Part shown: piece after piece, positions 1-4,944 of the stretch
How positions within the stretch are numbered: the first letter of the stretch is position 1
How the letters are laid out: every line of letters starts with the position of its first letter
From: Planctomycetaceae bacterium
GTDB taxonomy: Bacteria > Planctomycetota > Planctomycetia > Pirellulales > Pirellulaceae
Direction of reading: 5' to 3'
Length of the DNA: 7,884 nt
NCBI GenBank assembly: GCA_007129635.1
Contig: SKVE01000959.1
Location: 1 to 7,884 of the forward strand
The notes under the pieces: generated by a model
The model's input: the letters and a program-made list of their open reading frames with translations, nothing else
What the model was told of the DNA's origin: nothing
Databases searched by the model: none
Position numbers and translations under genes: made by a program

Positions 1-78
1 AAATCGGCACTCCAAAAGATTCAAAATCTGGCGAAAATCGAACAAATTGAACACGCCACTCCCGACCCCTCCCGCTGA
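1..78 (+). CDS. Possible C-terminal tail of a gene entering from the left (partial)
   Basis: Read from base 1, this frame stays open for 25 codons and ends at a TGA at 76-78. The peptide (KSALQKIQNLAKIEQ... ending in TPDPSR) looks like an amphipathic helix followed by a short polar tail, which would suit the end of a protein starting outside the window. The stretch is too short to separate from chance, and no family is recognisable. It is followed by about 170 bases before the reductase gene, so if real it is a separate upstream gene. Confidence 0.2.
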   Translation, partial: KSALQKIQNLAKIEQIEHATPDPSR

Positions 79-215
79 TTCCACCAAGGAATACCTGGCC
101 GGGTGCTTACGTCAATGGCAAACAGATCGCCAGTGTTGGGGATATCGAGACCAGACATACGGCGTTCCTTGAAGTGATCGAGCGTGCGATTGTGCCAGGT
201 CGAATCCGAAACTAG
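51..215 (+). pseudogene. Possible gene remnant, no start codon
   Basis: The frame is open from just after a TGA at 48-50 to a TAG at 213-215 (54 codons). There is no ATG in frame and no ribosome-binding site. From about base 87 the translation reads like protein rather than noise, with segments such as TWPGAYVNGKQIASVGD and RHTAFLEVIERAIVPG. I do not recognise the family. It could be the 3' remnant of a decayed gene, possibly joined by a frameshift to the open frame at 1-78, or it could be chance in GC-rich DNA. Its stop codon overlaps the proposed -10 box of the reductase promoter. Confidence 0.22.
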
Positions 216-218
216 AAT
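190..218 (+). promoter_or_regulatory. Candidate sigma-70-type promoter for the reductase gene
   Basis: A -10-like hexamer TAGAAT (213-218, 5 of 6 to TATAAT) lies exactly 17 bases after a weak -35-like TTGTGC (190-195, 3 of 6). Transcription would start near 225, giving a leader of about 23 bases before the ATG at 248. Spacing and position are good but the -35 is poor, so this is a by-eye candidate only. Confidence 0.33.
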
Positions 219-235
219 CTCAATTTTTACCGGGC

Positions 236-243
236 GGAAGGAG
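236..243 (+). promoter_or_regulatory. Ribosome-binding site of the reductase gene
   Basis: GGAAGGAG at 236-243 lies 4 bases before the ATG at 248 (7 bases if GGAAG is the pairing core). It fixes the start codon, which also places the FAD-binding glycine motif 11 residues from the N-terminus, as usual for this family. Confidence 0.7.
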
Positions 244-247
244 AAAG

Positions 248-1924
248 ATGGCAGAAAAAAGTCTCACGATCGTGATTGTTGGTGGCGTGGCCGGCGGAGC
301 TTCGGCAGCTACTCGGGCTCGACGTATGAACGAGGATGCGGAGATCATCGTGCTGGAAAAGGACGATTACGTATCCTTTGCGAACTGCGGCTTGCCATAC
401 TATTTGGGAGGCGAGATCGCCGAACGCAGCCGACTGCTGGTCGCGACCGAAGACTTCCTGCGCCAGCGATTTCGGCTGGACGTCAGAACCAGGCACGAGG
501 TCGTCTCGATCGATCGTTCGACCAAGAGCTTGACGATCCGCGACCATGCCAGCGGGCAAACCTATCACCAGGCGTACGACAAGGTGATTCTGGCCCCGGG
601 TGCGACCCCTTTGATTCCACCGATCCCGGGTCGGGAAGCCGCTGGGGTGTTCACGCTGCGAAATATGGCCGATACCGACCGGATCCATGCCGCGATCGCC
701 ACCAGTCGCACTCGACGAGCGGCGATCATCGGTTCGGGGTATATCGGTCTGGAGATGGTGGAACAACTGGTCCATCGGGAATTCGAGGTCGCGTTGGCGG
801 AACTGCAGCCGCAGGTGCTTCCCCTGCTGGATTTCGAAATGGCTCGTGTGTTGGAAGACGAACTGCGGGCTCACGGAGTCGCCGTGCATACCGGCGACGG
901 CATCCAGCGGGTATTGACCGATTCGACCGGTGCGGCATGCGGGGTGGAACTGCAAAGTGGGACGCGGATCGATGCCGATCTGGTCATCCTGGGAGTGGGA
1001 GTCCGACCGGAGGTGCAGTTGGCCGTCGATGCCGGGTTAAAGATCGGCGATAGTGGCGGGATCGCCACCAACGGCTGGATGCAGACCAGCGATCCCGACA
1101 TCTATGCGGTCGGGGACGCAGCCGAGTATCCCTACGGACCAACCGGCGATCAGCAGCGGGTCGCGTTGGCGGGACCAGCCAACCGAGCCGGCCGATTGGC
1201 GGGCGAACACGCGGCGACCGGTGAATCGGCTCCGATGTCGCCCGTGTTCGGTACGTCCGTCGTGCGCGTTTTTGGGATCACCGCCGGCATGACAGGGTTC
1301 AGTGCCGCGATGGCAGTACGGTCAGGTCGTCCGTCGGCCAGCGTGACGATCGTCGCCAATCAGCATGCTGGTTACTATCCCGGCGCTACGCCGCTGACCT
1401 TGAAATTGACGTATGATGCGGAAAGCGGCCAGGTGTTGGGCGCTCAGGCCGTGGGGCGTGATGGTGTCGACAAGCGTTTGGACGTCATCGCGACAGCCAT
1501 GGCCTTCCACGGCACGGTCCGTGATCTGGCGGGACTGGACTTGGCGTATGCTCCGCCCTTCGGTGCGGCCAAGGATCCCATCCATCAGGCGGCTTTCGCC
1601 GCTTGCAATGAATTGGATGGCATCGAGCAGTTCATTGAATCGGACGCCGATCTGACCGACAAGCAGGTGGTCGATGTCCGCACGGCAGCCGAAGTGCAGA
1701 AGGCACCGCTGGCGGGCGCGGCCCACGCCGTGAACATCCCGCTGGATGAACTGCGCGAGCAGCGGCAGCGTTTGGATCCGACGATCGAGACGGTCGTGTC
1801 ATGCGGTGTCGGCGTACGAGCCCATGTGGCAGTCTGCATCTTGCGCCAATCGGGATTTGTCGACGTCAAGAACCTGGCCGGAGGAGCCCTGGTGCGAAGC
1901 CGCGCCATCCGCAACCCGGCCTGA
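248..1924 (+). CDS. CoA-disulfide/persulfide reductase fused to a rhodanese domain (CoADR-RHD type)
   Basis: A 558-residue cytoplasmic FAD- and NAD(P)H-dependent flavoprotein. Seen in the sequence: an N-terminal FAD-binding motif GGVAGGASAA (12-21); the single-cysteine active site NCGLPYY with Cys47, the hallmark of CoA-disulfide reductases in place of a CxxxxC disulfide; an NAD(P)H-binding motif GSGYIG (162-167); the second FAD motif YAVGDA (Asp290); and the dimerisation domain from about 330 to 450. That last domain carries HAGYYPG (Tyr376/377) and YAPPFGAAKDP (Tyr434), which match the tyrosines that reach into the partner's active site in this family. A rhodanese domain fills about 470-555, with VVDVR at 474-478 and an active-site loop CGVGVRA starting at Cys519. 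Characterised CoADR-RHD fusions are about this length and reduce CoA-persulfide, polysulfide or CoA disulfide. A role in sulfane-sulfur detoxification or thiol redox balance is therefore likely, but the preferred substrate cannot be read from sequence. No partner gene is adjacent; the gene appears monocistronic and converges on the chaperone gene. Confidence 0.93.
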   Translation: MAEKSLTIVIVGGVAGGASAATRARRMNEDAEIIVLEKDDYVSFANCGLPYYLGGEIAERSRLLVATEDFLRQRFRLDVRTRHEVVSIDRSTKSLTIRDHASGQTYHQAYDKVILAPGATPLIPPIPGREAAGVFTLRNMADTDRIHAAIATSRTRRAAIIGSGYIGLEMVEQLVHREFEVALAELQPQVLPLLDFEMARVLEDELRAHGVAVHTGDGIQRVLTDSTGAACGVELQSGTRIDADLVILGVGVRPEVQLAVDAGLKIGDSGGIATNGWMQTSDPDIYAVGDAAEYPYGPTGDQQRVALAGPANRAGRLAGEHAATGESAPMSPVFGTSVVRVFGITAGMTGFSAAMAVRSGRPSASVTIVANQHAGYYPGATPLTLKLTYDAESGQVLGAQAVGRDGVDKRLDVIATAMAFHGTVRDLAGLDLAYAPPFGAAKDPIHQAAFAACNELDGIEQFIESDADLTDKQVVDVRTAAEVQKAPLAGAAHAVNIPLDELREQRQRLDPTIETVVSCGVGVRAHVAVCILRQSGFVDVKNLAGGALVRSRAIRNPA

Positions 1925-1926
1925 AC

Positions 1927-1981
1927 TCGTAGTACCGCCTTCAGGCGGGTCAGGGAAAACCGGCTAAAGCCGGCACTACGA
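1927..1981. repeat. Double-hairpin palindromic element between convergent genes (REP/MITE-like; possible bidirectional terminator)
   Basis: It begins three bases after the reductase stop and ends 15 bases before the last base of the opposing gene. The outer arms TCGTAGTACCG (1927-1937) and CGGCACTACGA (1971-1981) are inverted repeats matching at 10 of 11 positions. Between and partly overlapping them are two perfect hairpins: CCGCCT/AGGCGG (1935-1940 with 1943-1948) and CCGGCT/AGCCGG (1960-1965 with 1968-1973). The whole can fold as a three-way junction on either strand. I recall near-identical sequences scattered between genes in Pirellulaceae genomes, so a dispersed extragenic palindrome is the best reading. 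Its placement between two converging genes would let it also act as a terminator, but there is no T-tract on either side. Confidence 0.7.
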
Positions 1982-1996
1982 ACATGCCATCGTGGT

Positions 1997-4660
1997 TTAC
2001 CAGTCGTCGCGAGGAAACTGGGGCGTGCGATTCCATTGGACGTTGTAATGACGCTGGAGGTCTTCGTACCAATCCTGGACCAATCGTTCGCGTTCGGAGT
2101 AGGCCATGTACATCGTGTCGAAGGTGACTCCGGAACGCAGGAACGCTTGCCGACGCGTGTCCTCGTCTGGCATTTGGTCCAGCAGGCGAACGACAAACAC
2201 GACACTCCGCGGTTCGTTCACTGCCACCCCCGTTTGCCCCGGTTGCAACCGGAAAACGCTGCGCATGAACTCCGGTCCTGCGCCCTCGACGCCCGGTACT
2301 TGGCTGAGTGTCGGTGAGCCCATGCCGGTTGGCGTCGCACCGCGAGTCATCCAACTGAACGGCCCCGTCTCGAACACCCGGTCTGCAAGTTTTTCTCCGA
2401 CGGTCTCGCGCAACGGCTGATCCGGACGCGCCGCCTTGGCCAGTCGTTCTGCTTCGGCTTTCGCCAACTGCAATGCTTCATTGCGTTTCCAGGCCGCGAT
2501 CACATCCTCCCTTGCCTGGTCTAGCGTGGGAACAAAAGACTGCTCCTCTTCCACCTTCCAGTACAGGAACTCGACATCCACCTCGAACGAACGGATTTGA
2601 TCCGGGCGGAACAGCGGAACGCCCTCGACATAGGCGATCTGGGCGAACGGAATGGTTTGGACCTGGCCTTGAGCGAAACTGAAGCGGTAGGCCTTGCCCA
2701 ATTCATAATCCTCGATCTCGAACTGGTCCACCAATCGAGTTTCGCCCGGTATCAACTGGAATTTTTGGGCCAGTGCCTCCAGATCCAACGGAGCTGGCTC
2801 GGGGACGTCGCGGCCGGCATCCCGCAAGGCTTGAGCCCGGATACTCGCTCGGAAATACGCCTCGATCTCGCGTCTCGCGCTCTTCATCGCCTCGTCCATC
2901 GCGTCCTGCGCCAACGGTCGAGCGATCGTACGACGGATCTCGTCGGCAACCTCTTCCAGCGGCCGATACCGCACCTCGGCCGGAGTCGGCTCGGGTTGCG
3001 TTTCCGCCTCGGGTTGCGTTTCCAAATCATCTTCCACCGGTGGTACTGCCTCCACCGGCGTTTCCTCTTCAGCCGGTGCTTCCTCGTCGGCTGGCGGCGT
3101 TTCCTCTGCCGGCGGAGCTTCCTCGTCGGCTGGCGGCATCTCCTCTGCTGGCGGAGCTTCCTCGTCGGCCGGCGGCATTTCCTCTGCCGGTGGAGCTTCC
3201 TCGTCGGCCGGCGGCATTTCCTCTGCCGGTGGAGCTTCTTCGTCTGCCGGTGGCATCTCCTCTGCCGGCGGAGCTTCCTCGTCGGCCGGCGGCATCTCCT
3301 CTGCTGGCGGAGCTTCCTCGTCTGCCGGTGGCATTTCCTCTTCCGGCGGAGCTTCTTCGTCGGCTGGCGGCATCTCCTCTGCCGGCGGAGCTTCGTCGTC
3401 CGCTAGTGGTTCCTCCTCGTTCGGCGGTGGCTCGTCGGTCATCAGGCTGACAAAAACGGAGTCGACGGCCAAAGCGAGCCGGTTCGACTGGTCGTCCTCC
3501 GATGGCGTGGGCGTCTCCGATGGTTCTGAACTCTCCGCTGGATCGGCGGATTCCTCTCGATCCGGTTGGTTTTCAGGGCCTGTCAGTTCGGGTGCCTCAG
3601 CGTCGTCCGCCGACGACTCGTCGCTCGCCTGGCCTGATTCCTCCGGATCTTCCGCGCTCATCTCCTCGGACGTTTCCTCTGGAGTCTGCTCGGGCGTTTC
3701 GTCTGGTGCGTCGAACGGCGGGTCGAACGTTGCAGGTTCCTCGGGGACTCGGAAATCTTGTTGGTTTTCTTCGTAGTATGCCTGAACTTGGTCGTCGTCG
3801 ACCTTCGCCATCTCGGCTTCCAGGAACCGTTCGAAATCGGCTTTCAGGTACTGGAAAGCGATCCTCAACGGTCGTTTGAACCCGGGTTCTGGACTGAACG
3901 GATCGGGAATTCGGTCTTTGCCCTCTTCGTACAGTGCTTGAATTTCGGCTCGCGTCGGCTCCTGGGACACTTGCCCCAAGAAGTCTTCGACCGGCAGCGG
4001 CAGCATCTCCGTTTCGACTCGACGATCCAACCGGTTAAAGTAGTTCCACGCACTGACCGGTGTGATGGCGAACAGACCGCTGTTGGCCATCATCCGCAGG
4101 TTTTGGGCTTGCAGTTCCTTTCGCAATTGTTCGAACAATTGCAACTGGATCAGTCGCCCGCCGGTGGCCTGCCGCAGCAAGCCCGCGAATTCAGTGCGTG
4201 GCACCTTCCCGGCGGCCAATCCATCCAGGAATTCCACGATGGCCTGGTCGCTGACCACAACCCCCAGTTCATCGGCGCGTCGTGCTAGCACCGCCGTCTG
4301 GATCAGATCTTCTTCCGCATACGATCGCGGAATCCCGGGATCGCGGATCTGCCCGGTCATTTGATCTCGAGTCAACCCCGGTGCCGATGGCACGCCGCCG
4401 GCTTCTACCGCTTGCATGACCAAGGTATCCAGAAACCGCACGGTCAGATTGTGCAGGTTTCGCATCATCACCAAATCGTCTTCACGGAAACGCCCATGTT
4501 TCCAAGTGACGACGACATCGGTATCCTGTCCCGTGGGCATCCTGGCACTCTGGTAGTACTCGATGCTCCCTCCAATAGTGAACGTGATGACGATCACCAC
4601 GCCGAAAACGACGAGGAGCACTTTTTGGTGCCGTCGGAACATGGACAGCGGATTTCGCAT
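1997..4660 (-). CDS. Membrane-anchored SurA/PpiD-like periplasmic chaperone with a large Pro/Glu-rich repeat insert
   Basis: An 887-residue protein. A basic N-terminus (MRNPLSMFRRHQK) is followed by one hydrophobic helix at about 14-32 with no signal-peptidase site, so it is probably anchored with an N-in topology and most of the chain outside the cytoplasm. Residues of about 46-205 resemble the SurA/PpiD N-terminal helical domain (LIQTAVLARRADELGVVVSDQ is typical). A PpiD-like segment follows, ending KVDDDQVQAYYEENQQDFRVPEE (286-308). Residues 309 to about 561 are acidic and disorder-like, with a tandem repeat at 423-538. Folded-looking sequence resumes at YRPLEEVADEIRR (from 565) and runs to the end, with a charged helical stretch rich in Ala, Lys and Glu. 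Family members assist folding of envelope proteins. I cannot find parvulin signature motifs, so peptidyl-prolyl isomerase activity is doubtful. GGGGA lies 8 bases before the ATG, a weak ribosome-binding site. The gene is divergent from topA and convergent with the reductase, so it is probably transcribed alone. Confidence 0.8.
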   Translation of the reverse strand: MRNPLSMFRRHQKVLLVVFGVVIVITFTIGGSIEYYQSARMPTGQDTDVVVTWKHGRFREDDLVMMRNLHNLTVRFLDTLVMQAVEAGGVPSAPGLTRDQMTGQIRDPGIPRSYAEEDLIQTAVLARRADELGVVVSDQAIVEFLDGLAAGKVPRTEFAGLLRQATGGRLIQLQLFEQLRKELQAQNLRMMANSGLFAITPVSAWNYFNRLDRRVETEMLPLPVEDFLGQVSQEPTRAEIQALYEEGKDRIPDPFSPEPGFKRPLRIAFQYLKADFERFLEAEMAKVDDDQVQAYYEENQQDFRVPEEPATFDPPFDAPDETPEQTPEETSEEMSAEDPEESGQASDESSADDAEAPELTGPENQPDREESADPAESSEPSETPTPSEDDQSNRLALAVDSVFVSLMTDEPPPNEEEPLADDEAPPAEEMPPADEEAPPEEEMPPADEEAPPAEEMPPADEEAPPAEEMPPADEEAPPAEEMPPADEEAPPAEEMPPADEEAPPAEEMPPADEEAPPAEETPPADEEAPAEEETPVEAVPPVEDDLETQPEAETQPEPTPAEVRYRPLEEVADEIRRTIARPLAQDAMDEAMKSARREIEAYFRASIRAQALRDAGRDVPEPAPLDLEALAQKFQLIPGETRLVDQFEIEDYELGKAYRFSFAQGQVQTIPFAQIAYVEGVPLFRPDQIRSFEVDVEFLYWKVEEEQSFVPTLDQAREDVIAAWKRNEALQLAKAEAERLAKAARPDQPLRETVGEKLADRVFETGPFSWMTRGATPTGMGSPTLSQVPGVEGAGPEFMRSVFRLQPGQTGVAVNEPRSVVFVVRLLDQMPDEDTRRQAFLRSGVTFDTMYMAYSERERLVQDWYEDLQRHYNVQWNRTPQFPRDDW
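2991..3023 (-). repeat. Two-copy 18-bp-period repeat (ETQPE)
   Basis: Two identical 15-bp copies (TCGGGTTGCGTTTCC on the + strand, at 2991-3005 and 3009-3023) lie 18 bases apart inside the chaperone gene. They encode ETQPEA followed by ETQPEP on the minus strand. This is the C-terminal end of the low-complexity insert and a second, independent short duplication beside the main 39-bp array. Confidence 0.8.
3047..3394 (-). repeat. 39-bp tandem repeat coding for EAPPAEEMPPADE (eight copies plus one degenerate)
   Basis: In-frame 39-bp units run from 3394 down to 3083 (residues 423-526), followed by a degenerate ninth unit to 3047 (527-538, EAPAEEETPVEA). The anchor GCTTC recurs on the + strand at exact 39-base steps from 3078 to 3390, nine times in all. 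At protein level six of the eight full units are identical. Unit 2 has Ala to Glu (EAPPEEE) and unit 8 has Met to Thr (EETPP). The DNA copies differ mostly at silent sites (GCC/GCT, GGC/GGT, ATT/ATC-type changes). Each unit is itself two related halves (APPAEE and MPPADE). This is a coding minisatellite giving an acidic, proline-rich, probably extended and disordered segment with no basic residues. Confidence 0.95.
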
Positions 4661-4705
4661 GGAACGTATCCCCGGATGAAATAGGCAAGGTGATGGCTAC
4701 TACCC

Positions 4706-4734
4706 TTGACAGGTTGAACCAAGGCGTCTAAATC
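4706..4734 (+). promoter_or_regulatory. Candidate topA promoter with a perfect -35 box
   Basis: TTGACA (4706-4711) is followed after exactly 17 bases by TAAATC (4729-4734), a poor -10 (3 of 6). Initiation near 4741 would give a leader of about 200 bases before the topA ATG. The -35 lies within an inverted repeat CCTTG/CAAGG (4704-4708 with 4720-4724), and the spacer contains GGTTGAACC (4712-4720), so a regulator site there is possible but unproven. Confidence 0.33.
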
Positions 4735-4933
4735 GGTTTCGCAGTCGCAGGCATGACTCTTTTGTAAGATTGCCGATTTTAGCGCGAATCGACCTAAATA
4801 CAATCCCAAAAAGGAGTGTCGGCGGCTACTGGCAGCCATTTTGTTGCCTTCGGCCGTACGACACACAAATTTCACCATTCGACTTTCGAGAAAAAGGACA
4901 ACTTGGGCAAGCTACGCAGCTTGTTTGCGTTGC

Positions 4934-4938
4934 AAGGA
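4934..4938 (+). promoter_or_regulatory. Ribosome-binding site that decides the topA start
   Basis: AAGGA at 4934-4938 lies 6 bases before the ATG at 4945. The alternative upstream GTG at 4816 has an AAGGA directly abutting it with no spacing, and the 43 extra residues it would add are His/Phe-rich and unlike any TopA N-terminus. The ATG at 4945 is therefore preferred. Confidence 0.7.
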
Positions 4939-4944
4939 ACATTT

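Larger units (their letters stand above)
4661..4944. other. Divergent intergenic region between the chaperone gene and topA
   Basis: These 284 bases separate the two divergent start codons and must hold both promoters. Local AT content is higher than in the genes. On the + strand there is one consensus -35 (listed separately) and a lone -10-like TACAAT at 4799-4804 with no acceptable -35 at 16-18 bases. I found no convincing promoter for the minus-strand gene, and no riboswitch or RNA gene. The topA frame remains open upstream to a GTG at 4816, but that stretch does not look like TopA. Confidence 0.6.

Noticed and set aside
195..212. A T-arm-like string GGTCGAATCC that hinted at a tRNA 3' end.
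   Set aside because: The flanking bases do not form a 5-bp T-stem, no acceptor, D or anticodon arm can be paired upstream, and there is no CCA-compatible end.
227..955. Long minus-strand frame opposite the reductase gene.
   Set aside because: It is antisense to a clear flavoprotein with conserved motifs throughout, has no recognisable domain, and is expected by chance in GC-rich coding DNA.
3047..3394. CRISPR array, considered because of the regular 39-base period.
   Set aside because: The units are directly adjacent with no unique spacers, stay in frame within a long gene, and encode a conserved peptide.
2597..3450. Long open frames on the + strand opposite the repeat region, rich in Arg, Leu, Phe and Pro.
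   Set aside because: They are mirror images of the minus-strand 39-bp repeat, which keeps other frames open by its periodicity. They show no ribosome-binding site or domain, while the minus-strand gene has a membrane anchor and recognisable flanking domains.
4816..4944. N-terminal extension of TopA from the GTG at 4816.
   Set aside because: The Shine-Dalgarno-like AAGGA touches the GTG with no spacing, the added residues look unlike TopA, and the ATG at 4945 has a properly spaced AAGGA and gives the usual distance to the IVESPAKA motif.
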